A stretch of 64,000 bases of DNA from contig NZ_LN831029.1 in NCBI RefSeq assembly GCF_001457475.1, positions 1,488,001 through 1,552,000 of the forward strand, in the 5' to 3' direction. This document shows positions 52,698 to 62,396 of this stretch, piece by piece. Origin of the DNA: Achromobacter xylosoxidans. Its GTDB lineage: Bacteria; Pseudomonadota; Gammaproteobacteria; Burkholderiales; Burkholderiaceae_B. The notes beneath the pieces are model-generated. The model was given only the letters and a program-made list of their open reading frames with translations. It was not told the DNA's origin and did no database searches. Position 1 is the first letter of the stretch. Every line of letters starts with the position of its first letter. The translations under genes and the position numbers were made by a program.

Positions 52698-52722
52698 ATG
52701 CCCGAAATGGTTCGGGCATAAT
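52698..52722. promoter_or_regulatory. 22-bp palindrome and -10 between msrB and bioM
   Basis: Perfect inverted repeat ATGCCCGAA (52698-52706), ATGG, TTCGGGCAT (52711-52719). It overlaps a forward CATAAT -10-like box (52717-52722) that ends eight bases before the bioM ATG; no Shine-Dalgarno site is present. It is a candidate operator for the biotin transporter, for msrB, or both. It does not match the BirA, BioR or BioQ operator patterns I know. Confidence 0.5.
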
Positions 52723-52730
52723 CCCGCCCC

Positions 52731-53408
52731 ATGTTAATCGAGTTTGACCAGGCGATTGTATCGACGCCCCAGGCGGAAGTGTTGCGCGGGGTGAGCGCGG
52801 CGCTGGACGGGCGCCGGATCGGCATCGTCGGCCCGAACGGCGCCGGCAAGAGCACCCTGGCGCGTCTGGTCAACGGGCTGGTGCTGCCATCCTCGGGCAG
52901 CGTGCGGGTCGGCGGCCTGGATACCCGGCATGAATTGAAGGCGGTGCGGCGCCAGGTCGGCTTCGTGTTCCAGAACCCCGAGAACCAGATCGTCTTCCCG
53001 ATCGTGCGCGAAGACCTGGCGTTCGGCCTCAAACAACTGGAACCCGATCGGGCGCAACGCGAGGCCCGCATCGAGGCGGAGCTGGCGGCCCTGGGCGTGG
53101 CGCATCTGGCGGATCGCACCAGCCACACCCTGTCCGGTGGCGAACGCCAGCTGGTGGCGCTGGCCGCGGTGCTGGTGATGCGGCCCGGGCTGGTGGTGTT
53201 CGACGAACCCACCACCCAGCTGGACCTGCGCAACCGCAACCGCGTGCGCGACGCCATCGCCGCCATGCCGCAGGACGCCATCGTGGTCAGCCACGACCTG
53301 GCGCTGCTGGAAGATTTCGAGCGGGTGCTGGTGATCCAGGATGGCGTCATCGCCGCCGATGACACGCCGGCCGCCGCGCTGCGCTGGTACCGGGACCGCT
53401 GCGCGTGA
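52731..53408 (+). CDS. bioM: Biotin ECF transporter ATPase BioM
   Basis: 225 residues, a small ABC ATPase with Walker [10 protein letters not shown] at 34-42, the Q-loop [11 protein letters not shown], signature LSGGERQLV and Walker [10 protein letters not shown]. The FQNPENQI motif is typical of energy-coupling-factor ATPases. It powers biotin import with BioN and BioY, whose genes follow. Its stop overlaps the bioN GTG. Confidence 0.9.
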   Translation: MLIEFDQAIVSTPQAEVLRGVSAALDGRRIGIVGPNGAGKSTLARLVNGLVLPSSGSVRVGGLDTRHELKAVRRQVGFVFQNPENQIVFPIVREDLAFGLKQLEPDRAQREARIEAELAALGVAHLADRTSHTLSGGERQLVALAAVLVMRPGLVVFDEPTTQLDLRNRNRVRDAIAAMPQDAIVVSHDLALLEDFERVLVIQDGVIAADDTPAAALRWYRDRCA

Positions 53409-54001
53409 TCGAGCCCCTATATATTCCCGGCGACTCGCCGCTGCACCGGCTGCCCGCCGGCCTGAAGCTGCTGGCGCTGGCCGCGGCCGGCGCCGGATTG
53501 TTCCTGCTGCGCGATCCCGCCATCCTTGCGGGAGCCTGCGTGCTCGCCGGCTTGCTGCTGTGGTGCGCTGGCGCCACGCCAGCCGGCGTCTGGCGCCAGG
53601 TGCGCGGCCTGGTCTGGGTGCTGCTGGCCGTCGGCGTCTTCACGGCCTGGTTCCAGGGCTGGCGCGAGGCGTTGGCGGTACTCTTGCGGATCGCCGCGAT
53701 GGTCGGGCTGGCGCTGGCGGTGACGCTGTCGACCCGCAGTTCAGACCTGATCGCCGTGTGCGAGCGGGTGTTGATGCCGTTGCAGCGCATCGGCCTGCTG
53801 GACGCGGGCAAGGTGTCGCTGGCGCTGGCGCTGGCCCTGCGCTTCGTGCCCGAGATCTGGCGCAATTTCCACGAGATCCGCGAAGCCCAGGCGGCGCGCG
53901 GACTCGGCGCCAACCCGGTGGCGCTGATCGTGCCGCTGGTGGTGCTCACGCTGAAGCGGGCGCAGGAAGTGGCCGAGGCCATCGACGCGCGCAGCCTGTG
54001 A
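53405..54001 (+). CDS. bioN: Biotin ECF transporter transmembrane protein BioN
   Basis: 198 residues from GTG 53405 (GTGA overlap with bioM). It has four or five membrane helices and the two Ala-Arg-Gly-type coupling motifs of EcfT proteins (QAARGLGAN and EAIDARSL) that contact the ATPase. It is about 20-60 residues shorter than group II EcfT proteins, as usual for BioN. Confidence 0.88.
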   Translation: MIEPLYIPGDSPLHRLPAGLKLLALAAAGAGLFLLRDPAILAGACVLAGLLLWCAGATPAGVWRQVRGLVWVLLAVGVFTAWFQGWREALAVLLRIAAMVGLALAVTLSTRSSDLIAVCERVLMPLQRIGLLDAGKVSLALALALRFVPEIWRNFHEIREAQAARGLGANPVALIVPLVVLTLKRAQEVAEAIDARSL

Positions 54002-54054
54002 CATTCCAACTCCATCCCTGATTCCCTGTCCCACTAGATAGAAAGGGCATTGCC

Positions 54055-54612
54055 ATGAAATCCAACAACACTGTGCTGGTGGCGCTGTTCGCCGCGCTGA
54101 TCGTGGTGCTGAGCCTGATTCCGCCGATCCCGCTGCCGGGCATACCGGTGCCGATCACGCTGCAGACGCTGGGCGCCATGCTGGCCGGCGCCATGCTGGG
54201 GCCGGGCCGCGGCGCGCTGGCCTGCCTGTTGTACCTGGCGCTGGCGGCCATCGGCCTGCCGGTGCTGCCGGGCGGGCGCGGGGGGCTGGGCGCGTTCTTC
54301 GGGCCGACGGGTGGTTTCCTGGTGGGACTGGTGGCCGGCGCTTTCGTCACCGGCTGGCTGGCGCGGCGCCTGGCGGGGCGGGCGGCGGGGTTCGGCGGCC
54401 AACTGGCCGGCTGCGCCATCGCCTGCGTGGTCGGCGGCATCGCGGTGGTCTATGCCTTCGGCGTGCCGTGGCTGGCCACGGTCACCAAGATGGGGCTGGC
54501 CAAGGCGGCGACGGCGGTGGTGGTGTTCGTGCCCGGCGACCTGATCAAGGCCGCGCTGGCGGCGTGGGTGGCGACGCGGGTCGAGCGGGTCTGGCCGATG
54601 CGTGGCCGGTGA
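54055..54612 (+). CDS. bioY: Biotin-binding S component BioY
   Basis: 185 residues with six hydrophobic helices and the BioY features PVPITLQTLGAMLAG and YLALAAIGLPVLPGGRGG, including the substrate loop. It binds biotin in the inner membrane and works alone weakly or with BioMN at high affinity. The order bioM, bioN, bioY on one strand suggests a single transcript. Confidence 0.94.
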   Translation: MKSNNTVLVALFAALIVVLSLIPPIPLPGIPVPITLQTLGAMLAGAMLGPGRGALACLLYLALAAIGLPVLPGGRGGLGAFFGPTGGFLVGLVAGAFVTGWLARRLAGRAAGFGGQLAGCAIACVVGGIAVVYAFGVPWLATVTKMGLAKAATAVVVFVPGDLIKAALAAWVATRVERVWPMRGR

Positions 54613-54761
54613 GCGCGACGCAGCGATCATGGCCCCAGGGAATCCCCCAACTGACGCCCGTTTGGCTTTCAAGTACAAGTTCGCCATTAACGAATGCGTT
54701 TGCTGAAACATGGTTTCCGTAGCACATCAGGGATTTACCGTAGTTGCGCGAAGTCATTTGA

Positions 54762-54801
54762 TACTGTTTTAACCCTATAATTACTGTTTTAACCCTATAA
54801 T
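54762..54801 (+). repeat. Perfect 20-bp tandem repeat carrying two TATAAT boxes
   Basis: TACTGTTTTAACCCTATAAT occurs twice head to tail (54762-54781, 54782-54801), in an AT-rich stretch of the 267-base gap before the amino-acid-binding protein gene. Each copy ends in a perfect -10 hexamer. The 20-base period is close to two helical turns, so a regulator or polymerase would see both copies on the same face. A further GTATAAC follows at 54812-54818. Confidence 0.7.
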
Positions 54802-54879
54802 ATTTTTTTCTGTATAACTTTAACTAGGCTCGCTTCCGCCTCGACCGGGGCATAACAGAGCCACCACAGGAGACAAAAC

Positions 54880-56043
54880 ATGCGCAAGCACTTCGGCTTG
54901 TCCGCGGCCGCCGCCGCCGTTGCCCTGACCCTGCCGCTGCTGGCCAGCGCCCAGGTCAAGGTGGGCGTCACGGTGTCCAGCACCGGTCCCGCCGCGTCGC
55001 TCGGCATCCCCGAGCGCAATACGGTTGCGCTGCTGCCCAAGGAAGTGGCCGGCCAGAAGATCGAATGGATCGTCCTGGACGATGCCACCGACACGACGCA
55101 AGCCGTCAAGAACTCGCGCAAGCTGGCGTCCGACGACAAGGTCGACGTGCTGATCGGCACGTCGGTCACGCCGGGCTCGCTGGCCATGGTGGACGTGGCC
55201 GCCGAAGCCAAGGTGCCGATGATCAGCGTGGCCGCCAGCGCCAAGATCGTCGAACCCGTGGACGACAAGCGCCGCTGGGTCTTCAAGACCCCGCAGAACG
55301 ACGCCCTGATGGCCGGCGCGCTGGCCGACGCCATGTCCAAGTCCAAGGTCAAGACGCTGGGCTTCATCGGCTTTGCCGACGCCTATGGCGACGGCTGGCT
55401 GGACGTGATGCAGAAGGCCGCCAAGGCCAAGGGCATCGAGATCGTCTCCATCGAAAAATACAGCCGCACCGACACCAGCGTGACGGGCCAGGTGCTCAAG
55501 CTGATCGGCGCCAAGCCCGACGCCATCCTGATCGCCGGCGCCGGCACCCCGTCCGCGCTGCCGCAAAAGGAACTGAAGGCCCGCAACTACGGCGGCACCA
55601 TCTACCAGACCCACGGCGCCGCCAACAACGACGTGCTGCGCGTCTGCGGCAAGGACTGCGACGGCATGTACCTGCCCGCCGGCCCGCTGCTGGTCGCGGC
55701 CCAGCTGCCCGACAGCAACCCGGTCAAGAAGTCGGCCCTGGCCTACGTCGAGACCTACGAGAAGGCCAATGGCGCCGGTTCCACCAACACCTTCGGCGGC
55801 CACATGTGGGATGCCGGCCAACTGGTCGTTGCCGCGCTGCCCGCGGCCCTGAAGACCGGCGCCAAGCCCGGCACGCCGGAATTCCGCGCCGCCATGCGCG
55901 ACGCCCTGGAAAACGTCAAGGACCTGGCCGCGTCGCAAGGCGTGTTCAACATGTCGCCGACCGACCACGCCGGTTTCGATGAGCGTTCGCGCGTCATCGT
56001 CAAGGTCGAAGGCGGCAAGTGGGTCTACCAGCCCGGCCTGTAA
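54880..56043 (+). CDS. Branched-chain amino-acid-type ABC transporter substrate-binding protein
   Basis: 387 residues. A signal peptide ends near LLASA-QVKVGVT; there is no lipobox, so it is a soluble periplasmic protein. The type I periplasmic binding fold of Leu/Ile/Val-binding proteins is visible as KVGVTVSSTGPAASLG, the VLIGTSVTPGSLA segment and the FIGFADAYGDGW hinge segment. It delivers a branched-chain amino acid or a related ligand (aromatic or amide compounds are also handled by this family) to the permeases that follow. Confidence 0.9.
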   Translation: MRKHFGLSAAAAAVALTLPLLASAQVKVGVTVSSTGPAASLGIPERNTVALLPKEVAGQKIEWIVLDDATDTTQAVKNSRKLASDDKVDVLIGTSVTPGSLAMVDVAAEAKVPMISVAASAKIVEPVDDKRRWVFKTPQNDALMAGALADAMSKSKVKTLGFIGFADAYGDGWLDVMQKAAKAKGIEIVSIEKYSRTDTSVTGQVLKLIGAKPDAILIAGAGTPSALPQKELKARNYGGTIYQTHGAANNDVLRVCGKDCDGMYLPAGPLLVAAQLPDSNPVKKSALAYVETYEKANGAGSTNTFGGHMWDAGQLVVAALPAALKTGAKPGTPEFRAAMRDALENVKDLAASQGVFNMSPTDHAGFDERSRVIVKVEGGKWVYQPGL

Positions 56044-56099
56044 TTCCCCCGGATTGCCCGATCCACGGGCGCCTGCAAGGGTGCCCGAGCAATGCTTCG

Positions 56100-56154
56100 C
56101 ACCGGCCTCTCCGGCCGGTGTGTCGTATCAGTGTTCCGGGCGGGGTCGGAACAC
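56100..56154 (+). repeat. Two hairpins between the binding-protein and permease genes
   Basis: CACCGGCC-TCTCC-GGCCGGTG (56100-56120) and GTGTTCC-N10-GGAACAC (56131-56154) lie in the 133-base gap. Neither has a T-tract. Such hairpins commonly stabilise the message of the abundant binding protein and lower read-through into the membrane genes. Confidence 0.55.
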
Positions 56155-56176
56155 CAAGAATCAATAAGGTTGTTAG

Positions 56177-57214
56177 ATGGATTCCTCAATTGCGCTGATT
56201 CTGCTGCAAGACGGTATCGTCAACGGCGCCATCTATGCCCTGCTGGGCATGGCGCTGGTGCTGGTGTTCGCCGTTACGCGCGTCATTTTCATTCCCCAGG
56301 GCGAGTTCGTGGCGTTCGGCGCCCTGACGCTCGCGATGCTGGTGGACGGCAAGGTGCCCGGCACCGCCTATCTCCTTCCGCTGCTGGGCGTCGTGTGCCT
56401 GGCGCTTGAACTGCTGCGCGCGCTGCGGACCCGCAGCGCGGCTGGCCTGCCCAAGGCCGTGTTGACCTGTCTCGTCCTGCCGCTCGCGTTGCTGTGGCTG
56501 ACGACCACGTATACCGCCGCCGGCAATTCCCTGTGGCTCAACATGCTGTTGACGCTGCTGCTGGTGATCCCGATGGGCCCGATGGTCTATCGCATCGTCT
56601 ACCAGCCGCTGGCCGAGGCCACCGTGCTGGTGCTGCTGATCGTGTCGGTCGCGGTGCACTTCGCGTTGACCGGCCTGGCCCTGGTGTTCTTCGGCGCCGA
56701 AGGCTGGCGCACGCCCGCGTTCGTGAGCGGCCAGGTCGACCTGGGCTTCACCACCTGGTCGGCGCAGAGCCTGTTCGTGGTCGCGACCTGCGCGCTGCTG
56801 ATCATCGCGCTGTGGCTGTTCTTCGGCAAGACGCTGTACGGCCGCGCGCTGCGCGCCACCGCCGTCAACCGCCGCGGAGCGCGTCTGGTGGGCATCAGCA
56901 CCACCATGTCGGGCAGCCTGACCTTCACGCTGGCCACCGCCATCGGCGCCATGTCCGGCATGCTGATCGCGCCCATCACCACGGTCTACTACGACACGGG
57001 CTTCCTGATCGGCCTGAAGGGCTTCGTCGGCGCCATCATCGGCGGCCTGGCCAGCTACCCCGTGGCGGCCGCCGGCTCGCTGCTGGTGGGCGTGCTGGAA
57101 TCGTTCTCGTCCTTCTGGGCCAGCGCCTACAAGGAAGTGATCGTCTTCACCTTGATTATCCCGGTTCTGGTCTGGCGTTCGTTCAGCACCCATCACGTGG
57201 ACGAAGAGGAGTAA
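56177..57214 (+). CDS. Branched-chain amino-acid ABC transporter permease (LivH type)
   Basis: 345 residues with about eight to nine membrane helices. It has LLQDGIVNGAIYALLGMALVLVF at the start and the GLKGFVGAIIGGLASYPVAAAGSLLVGVLES region typical of LivH. It forms one half of the inner-membrane channel with the next protein. A longer than usual loop lies at about residues 75-100. Confidence 0.92.
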   Translation: MDSSIALILLQDGIVNGAIYALLGMALVLVFAVTRVIFIPQGEFVAFGALTLAMLVDGKVPGTAYLLPLLGVVCLALELLRALRTRSAAGLPKAVLTCLVLPLALLWLTTTYTAAGNSLWLNMLLTLLLVIPMGPMVYRIVYQPLAEATVLVLLIVSVAVHFALTGLALVFFGAEGWRTPAFVSGQVDLGFTTWSAQSLFVVATCALLIIALWLFFGKTLYGRALRATAVNRRGARLVGISTTMSGSLTFTLATAIGAMSGMLIAPITTVYYDTGFLIGLKGFVGAIIGGLASYPVAAAGSLLVGVLESFSSFWASAYKEVIVFTLIIPVLVWRSFSTHHVDEEE

Positions 57215-57219
57215 ACGCC

Positions 57220-59058
57220 ATGAACCGCATTCTGCTTGTCGTCTTCATCGTCGTCCTGGCGGGGCTGCCGCTGCTGCCGGTCACGCCCGAGTTCTGGGTG
57301 ACGCAATTGAACTACATCGGGCTGGCCAGCCTGGTGGTGCTGGGGCTGGTGCTGCTGACCGGCGTCGGCGGCCTGACCTCGTTCGGCCAGGCCGCGTTCG
57401 TCGGCCTGGGCGCGTACACCACCGCCTATCTGACCACGCAATACGATGTGTCGCCGTGGTTGGCGCTGCCCGCCGGCCTGATCCTGACCGCCGTGGTGGC
57501 GTACCTGCTGGGCGCGATCACGCTGCGCCTGTCGGGCCACTACCTGCCGCTGGGCACCATCGCCTGGGGCCTGTCGCTGTACTTCCTGTTCGGCAACCTG
57601 GACTGGCTGGGCAAGCATGACGGCATCGCCGGCATCGAGCCCATCAGCATCTTCGGCATGTCGCTGGCCAGCGGCCGCCACATCTACTACCTGATCTGGG
57701 TGTTCGTGCTGCTGGCGCTGTGGGCCACCCGCAACCTGCTGAACTCGCGTCCGGGCCGCGCCATCCGCGCGCTCAAGAGCGGCGCCGGCATGGCCGAGTC
57801 GATGGGCGTGAACACGGCCGCCTACAAGGTCGTGATCTTCGTCTGGGCGGCGCTGCTGGCCTGCGTCTCGGGCTGGCTCTACGCGCACATGCAACGCGCC
57901 GTCAGCCCCAGCCCGTTCGGCATCAACTACGGCATCGAGTACCTGTTCATGGCCGTGGTCGGCGGCGCCGGCTACGTCTGGGGCGCGCTGCTCGGCTCCA
58001 GCGTCATCCTGGTGCTCAAGGACCAGCTGCAGAACCTGCTGCCCAAGCTGCTGGACACCAACGCCAACTTCGAGATGATCGTCTTCGGCGTGCTGCTGAT
58101 CCTGATGCTGCAATACGCCCGCAACGGCCTCTGGCCGATCCTGGCGGGCTGGTGGGGCAGCCTCACCGGCGCCGACGGCTCGCGCCGCAACCTGGCTCCG
58201 CCCAAGCCGGCGCCGGCGTTGCCGCTGCGCGCCCGGCCGCAGGCCGGGCAGGTGGTGCTGGAAGTGGACGCCATCCGCAAGGAATTCGGCGGCCTGGTCG
58301 CCGTCAACGACATCAGCTTCAAGGTCCGCTCCGGCGAGATCATGGGCCTGATCGGCCCCAACGGCGCCGGCAAGAGCACCACCTTCAACCTGATCAGCGG
58401 TGTACTGCCGGTGACGCGCGGCAAGGTCACCTTCATGGGCGAGCGCATCGACAGCCGTTCGGCGCGCGAGATCGCCAAGCTGGGCGTGGGCCGCACCTTC
58501 CAGCACGTGCAGTTGCTGCCGGGCATGACGGTGCTGGAAAACGTCGCGCTGGGCGCGCACCTGCGTTCCGACGTGGGCGTGTGGGCGGGCGCCCTGCACA
58601 CCGACCGCGCGCGCGAGGCGCAACTGCTGCATGAGGCCGCCGAGCAGATCAAGCGCGTCGGCCTGGGCGAATACCTGTACGAACAAGCGGGCAACCTGGC
58701 GCTGGGCCAGCAACGCATCCTGGAAATCGCGCGGGCCCTGGCCAGCGATCCGGTGCTGCTGTTGCTGGACGAGCCGGCCGCCGGCCTGCGCTACAAGGAA
58801 AAGCAGGACCTGGCTCGCGTGCTGGAACAGCTGCGCGCCGAGGGCATGAGCATTCTGCTGGTTGAACACGACATGGATTTTGTGATGCGCCTGACCAACC
58901 ACCTGGTGGTGATGGATTTCGGCACCAAGCTGGCCGAAGGCGTGCCGGCCGAGGTGCAACAGAACCCGGCGGTGCTGGAAGCCTACCTGGGCGGCATCGA
59001 CGATGACCTGCCGGAAGCCGACCAGGCCAAGCCGGTGTCCGCGGGAGGCGTGCAATGA
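57220..59058 (+). CDS. Fused branched-chain amino-acid ABC permease-ATPase (LivM-LivG)
   Basis: 612 residues from ATG 57220, five bases after the LivH-type gene. Residues 1 to about 315 are a LivM-type permease ([32 protein letters not shown]), joined by a Pro/Ala-rich linker to a LivG-type ATPase with Walker [10 protein letters not shown] (379-387), the signature-like [15 protein letters not shown] and Walker [12 protein letters not shown]. Joining permease and ATPase in one chain fixes their stoichiometry. It overlaps the next ATPase gene by four bases. Confidence 0.92.
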   Translation: MNRILLVVFIVVLAGLPLLPVTPEFWVTQLNYIGLASLVVLGLVLLTGVGGLTSFGQAAFVGLGAYTTAYLTTQYDVSPWLALPAGLILTAVVAYLLGAITLRLSGHYLPLGTIAWGLSLYFLFGNLDWLGKHDGIAGIEPISIFGMSLASGRHIYYLIWVFVLLALWATRNLLNSRPGRAIRALKSGAGMAESMGVNTAAYKVVIFVWAALLACVSGWLYAHMQRAVSPSPFGINYGIEYLFMAVVGGAGYVWGALLGSSVILVLKDQLQNLLPKLLDTNANFEMIVFGVLLILMLQYARNGLWPILAGWWGSLTGADGSRRNLAPPKPAPALPLRARPQAGQVVLEVDAIRKEFGGLVAVNDISFKVRSGEIMGLIGPNGAGKSTTFNLISGVLPVTRGKVTFMGERIDSRSAREIAKLGVGRTFQHVQLLPGMTVLENVALGAHLRSDVGVWAGALHTDRAREAQLLHEAAEQIKRVGLGEYLYEQAGNLALGQQRILEIARALASDPVLLLLDEPAAGLRYKEKQDLARVLEQLRAEGMSILLVEHDMDFVMRLTNHLVVMDFGTKLAEGVPAEVQQNPAVLEAYLGGIDDDLPEADQAKPVSAGGVQ

Positions 59059-59819
59059 CGACGTCCAAGCCTGTTCTCGAAGTCAGCAACTTGTCGGCCC
59101 GCTATGGCAAGGTCGGCGCGCTGGCCGGCGCCACGCTGACGGTTCCGGCCGGCAGCATCGTCACGGTGATCGGCGCCAACGGCGCCGGCAAGTCGACCAT
59201 GCTGAACGCCATGATGGGATCGCTGCCGCAGACCGGCCACGCGGCCGGCTCCGTGCAGTACGCGGGCACCGATGTGTCGAGCTGGCCGGTCGAGCGCCGC
59301 GTCGCCGCCGGCATGTCGCTGGTGCCCGAGCGGCGCGAGCTGTTCGGCAGCATGTCGGTCGAAGACAACCTGCTGCTGGGCGGTTTCCGCCGCTACCGCG
59401 CCCGCGAAAGCGGCTGGCGCGACACGCTCAACGAAGTCTTCGACCTGTTCCCGCGCCTGCGCGAACGCCGCGCCCAGCAGGCCGGCACGCTCTCGGGCGG
59501 CGAGCGCCAGATGCTGGCGGTCGGCCGCGCGCTGATGGCCAAGCCGGCGCTGCTGATGCTGGACGAACCCAGCCTGGGCCTGGCGCCGCGCATCGTGCGC
59601 GAGATCTTCCACATCATCGCGCGCCTGCGCGAGACCGGCGTGGCGATCCTGCTGGTGGAACAGAATGCGCGCGCGGCGCTGCAGGTGGCCGACTACGGCT
59701 ACGTGCTCGAGACCGGCGAAGTCATCCTGCACGGTCCGGCGCGCGAGCTGGCTGGCGATCCCAAGGTGATCGAGAGCTATCTCGGCCTGGGCAAGGGCGC
59801 GGAGCAGGCCGAAGCCTGA
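59055..59819 (+). CDS. Branched-chain amino-acid ABC transporter ATPase (LivF type)
   Basis: 254 residues with Walker [10 protein letters not shown], signature LSGGERQML and Walker [12 protein letters not shown], and the [20 protein letters not shown] motif typical of LivF. It pairs with the ATPase half of the fusion protein to drive import. ATGA overlap with the preceding gene. Confidence 0.94.
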   Translation: MTTSKPVLEVSNLSARYGKVGALAGATLTVPAGSIVTVIGANGAGKSTMLNAMMGSLPQTGHAAGSVQYAGTDVSSWPVERRVAAGMSLVPERRELFGSMSVEDNLLLGGFRRYRARESGWRDTLNEVFDLFPRLRERRAQQAGTLSGGERQMLAVGRALMAKPALLMLDEPSLGLAPRIVREIFHIIARLRETGVAILLVEQNARAALQVADYGYVLETGEVILHGPARELAGDPKVIESYLGLGKGAEQAEA

Positions 59820-59826
59820 TCCACGC

Positions 59827-59856
59827 CGCGAGGCGGGCGCTTCAGTCCGCCTCGCG
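59827..59856. terminator. Hairpin between livF-type and ASCH genes
   Basis: Perfect 10-bp inverted repeat CGCGAGGCGG (59827-59836) and CCGCCTCGCG (59847-59856) with a ten-base loop. It stands at the meeting point of convergent genes and covers the last codons of the ASCH gene. No T-tract. Confidence 0.5.
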
Positions 59857-60249
59857 CTTGAACACTTCGACCACGCGGAAGCGCTCGCACACCAGCAGCA
59901 TGTCCGGCGCGTAGCCGCCATTGCGGTCGAAGTAATCGATGTGTCCGGATCGCCAGGCGTCGTAGGGCCCTTCGCCCTCGGCCAGGGCGAAGGCCTCGTC
60001 CACCTCGTCGAAACGCTGGATCACGATGCTGATCGTCTCGATGGCGCAGGCCGGACGGCCGCGGCCGTCCAGCACCACGTCGCGCCGGCCCGGCTCGGGC
60101 ACCGGCTCCTTCTCGTTGAAATCGCGCAGCGCGCCGCAGGTGGCGGTCTTGGCGCCCGACAGCACCAACGCCAGCAGTTCGTCGGCCAGTTCGGGCGAGT
60201 CGCCGAATTGGAAGGTCACGGCGTCCTGGTAGGGGGCGGGCGGTTTCAT
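59842..60249 (-). CDS. ASCH domain-containing protein
   Basis: 135 residues from ATG 60249, chosen because it overlaps the phospholipase stop by four bases; ATG 60264 would add five residues. The LALVLSGAKTATCGAL motif is the ASCH G-x-K-x-x-T pattern, and the second half contains FDEVDEAFALAEGEGPYDAWR like the YqfB/ASC-1 homology fold. ASCH proteins bind RNA or hydrolyse modified cytidines (YqfB is an N4-acetylcytidine amidohydrolase); the role here is not known. Confidence 0.85.
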   Translation of the reverse strand: MKPPAPYQDAVTFQFGDSPELADELLALVLSGAKTATCGALRDFNEKEPVPEPGRRDVVLDGRGRPACAIETISIVIQRFDEVDEAFALAEGEGPYDAWRSGHIDYFDRNGGYAPDMLLVCERFRVVEVFKREAD

Positions 60250-62396
60250 GCGGGTGGCGTCCATTGCAGGATCAATTCTTCGCCCATCGCGGGGTCGGAG
60301 ATGGAAGGCGCGCCGGTCTCGACGCGTCCGGCGAAGCGGCGGATGAAGCCGGGCGCGTCGTCGGCGCGCACGCTGAAGTCGTACCAGCCGCCGCTGGCGG
60401 CCAGGTCCCAGGCCAGGGTGGCGCCCAGGCCGGGCGCCAGCGCCGGCTCGTGGTGGCCGGCATGGCCATAGGCGTTGGCCTCGACCTGGAAGCCGCGCGC
60501 CAGCCCGCCGGGGTTGTGGATCTTCAGCCGCAGCGTCGGGCCGGCGGCATCGCAGGCGGCTTCGACCGCCAGGGGCGCGGGATCGGCGCGCAGCCGGCCG
60601 GCAAGGTGGCGGTGAAAGCCGTTCGGGCCCAGTATCCACAGATCGTAGCGGCCGTCGTCGCCCGTCACCTGCCAGCCATCCTCCAGGTGCTTGCCGGCTT
60701 CGACCGTGTAGCGGCGCGGGCCGTCTTCCAGCCGCTGGCGGTCGTAGACGTGCAGCACGGCGCCGGCACTGCCGGTATTGTCGAAACGCAGCATGATGCG
60801 TTCATCCGCCACGCGGTCCCGCGCCGACAAGGCATACGGCAGCGGCCGCGACGGCCGCGTGCCGGCCGCCTGCCGCGCCAGGGCCGGCCGTTCGGGCGCG
60901 GGCGGGGTGATGGTGCCCGGCAGCGCGGCGGCCCGCGCCGCGCGCGTGGCGGTGGCCGGCAGGCCGCGCGTCAGGTTGGCGCCATCGGGCGTGGCGAAAT
61001 CGAAGATCGACGTCAGGTCGCCGCAGACCGCGCGGCGCCACGGCGAGATGTTGGGTTCGGCGACGCCGAAGCGGCGCTCGACGAAGCGCAGCACCGAGGT
61101 GTGGTCGAACACTTCGGAGTTGACCCAGCCGCCCTTGGTCCAGGGCGACAGCACGTACATCGGCACGCGCGGCCCCAGGCCGTAGACGCCGTGCAGGTGG
61201 GCGGCCGTATCGTCCTTTTCGGCGCCGGTGACGATCTCGTGGTATTCGCCGGCGGTGTCCACGGTGGACGCGCCCGCCAGCCGGCCGTCCGGGCCGCGCG
61301 AGGGCGGGGCGGGCGGCGGCATGTGGTCGAAGAAGCCGTCGTTCTCGTCGAACATCAGCAAGAGGACGGTCTTGCTCCAGACCTCGGGATTGGCGGTCAG
61401 CGCGTCCAGCACCCTTGCCGTGTAGTCCGCGCCCTGCGCCGGGCTGGAGGGGCTGGGATGCTCGGAGCCGGCCTTGGTGGCGCAGATCCACGACACCTGC
61501 GGCAAGGTGCCATCGAGCACGTCCTGGCGCAGCAGGTCCAGGCCGCGGGTGGTCAACGCCTTGTCCTTGAGCGCGGCCAGCGAGCCCGGCACGCCGTGGT
61601 AAGCGTCGCGGTAGGCCTTGAAGCCCGCGGTCGGGTTGAGCGAGTAGTTGTCCGCCATGTCCTGGTAGATGCGCCAGCGGATGCCGGCGCGCTCCAGGCG
61701 TTCGGGATAGGTGGTCCAGGTGTAGGCGCCGGCCGGATCGCCGCCGCCCAGCTTGTTGTAGGTGTTGCCCAGCGCCGGCCCGTGGCCGCGCCCCAGGCCG
61801 TCGTTGGTGCCGCTCCAGAGGAACAGCCGATTCGTATTGGTGCCGCCGGTGAACGAGCAGTGGTAGGCGTCGCACACGGTGAAGGCGCGCGCCATGGCGT
61901 ACTGGAACGGCATGTCGGCCTCGGTGTAGTACGCCATCGAATGGTTCTTCTTGGCGGCCGGCCATTGGCCCATGCGGCCGGCGTCCCAGGCGTCCTGGGC
62001 GTTGGACCAGGTGTGCGGCGTGCTGGCCACGCGCATGGCTTCGTAGGCCGCGCCGGTGTCGAGCCGGAACGGCAGCACGCTGCGCGGCGCGCCGGCATCG
62101 GGACGGCCGTTGTACTGCCCCCAGACCGTGCGGCGTTCGAAGTCGGGACTGGCGGGCACCGGGATGGGAAAGCGGTCGCCGAAGCCGCGCACCCCGGCGA
62201 GGCCGCCGAAGTAATGGTCGAACGAACGGTTTTCCTGCATGAAGATGACGATGTGCTCGACGTCCTCGATGGTGCCCTTGCGGCGGTTGGCGGGAATCGC
62301 CAGCGCGCGGCGGATGGAGGCGGGCAGCAGCGCCAGGGCGCTGCCGGCGCCGGCGATCGCGGCGCCGCCGCGCAGGAATTCGCGTCGGGATTGCAT
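60246..62396 (-). CDS. Phosphocholine-specific phospholipase C (Tat-exported)
   Basis: 716 residues from ATG 62396; an upstream ATG at 62429 would add eleven residues from a repeated sequence. A twin-arginine signal SRREFLRGGAAIAG opens the protein. The acid-phosphatase-like catalytic core has MQENRSFDHYFGG, CSFTGGTNTNR, FDENDGFFDH and RVPMYVLSPW, as in PlcH/PlcN-type enzymes, followed by two C-terminal beta domains (about 480-710). It cleaves phosphatidylcholine or sphingomyelin outside the cytoplasm, releasing phosphocholine. A glycine-betaine-type binding protein gene further along fits choline use, but is not proof. Confidence 0.92.
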   Translation of the reverse strand: MQSRREFLRGGAAIAGAGSALALLPASIRRALAIPANRRKGTIEDVEHIVIFMQENRSFDHYFGGLAGVRGFGDRFPIPVPASPDFERRTVWGQYNGRPDAGAPRSVLPFRLDTGAAYEAMRVASTPHTWSNAQDAWDAGRMGQWPAAKKNHSMAYYTEADMPFQYAMARAFTVCDAYHCSFTGGTNTNRLFLWSGTNDGLGRGHGPALGNTYNKLGGGDPAGAYTWTTYPERLERAGIRWRIYQDMADNYSLNPTAGFKAYRDAYHGVPGSLAALKDKALTTRGLDLLRQDVLDGTLPQVSWICATKAGSEHPSPSSPAQGADYTARVLDALTANPEVWSKTVLLLMFDENDGFFDHMPPPAPPSRGPDGRLAGASTVDTAGEYHEIVTGAEKDDTAAHLHGVYGLGPRVPMYVLSPWTKGGWVNSEVFDHTSVLRFVERRFGVAEPNISPWRRAVCGDLTSIFDFATPDGANLTRGLPATATRAARAAALPGTITPPAPERPALARQAAGTRPSRPLPYALSARDRVADERIMLRFDNTGSAGAVLHVYDRQRLEDGPRRYTVEAGKHLEDGWQVTGDDGRYDLWILGPNGFHRHLAGRLRADPAPLAVEAACDAAGPTLRLKIHNPGGLARGFQVEANAYGHAGHHEPALAPGLGATLAWDLAASGGWYDFSVRADDAPGFIRRFAGRVETGAPSISDPAMGEELILQWTPPA

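Noticed and set aside
54613..54761. Possible remnant of a mobile element in the AT-rich gap after bioY
   Set aside because: No terminal repeats, transposase fragment or target duplication seen; only the 20-bp tandem repeat is clear.
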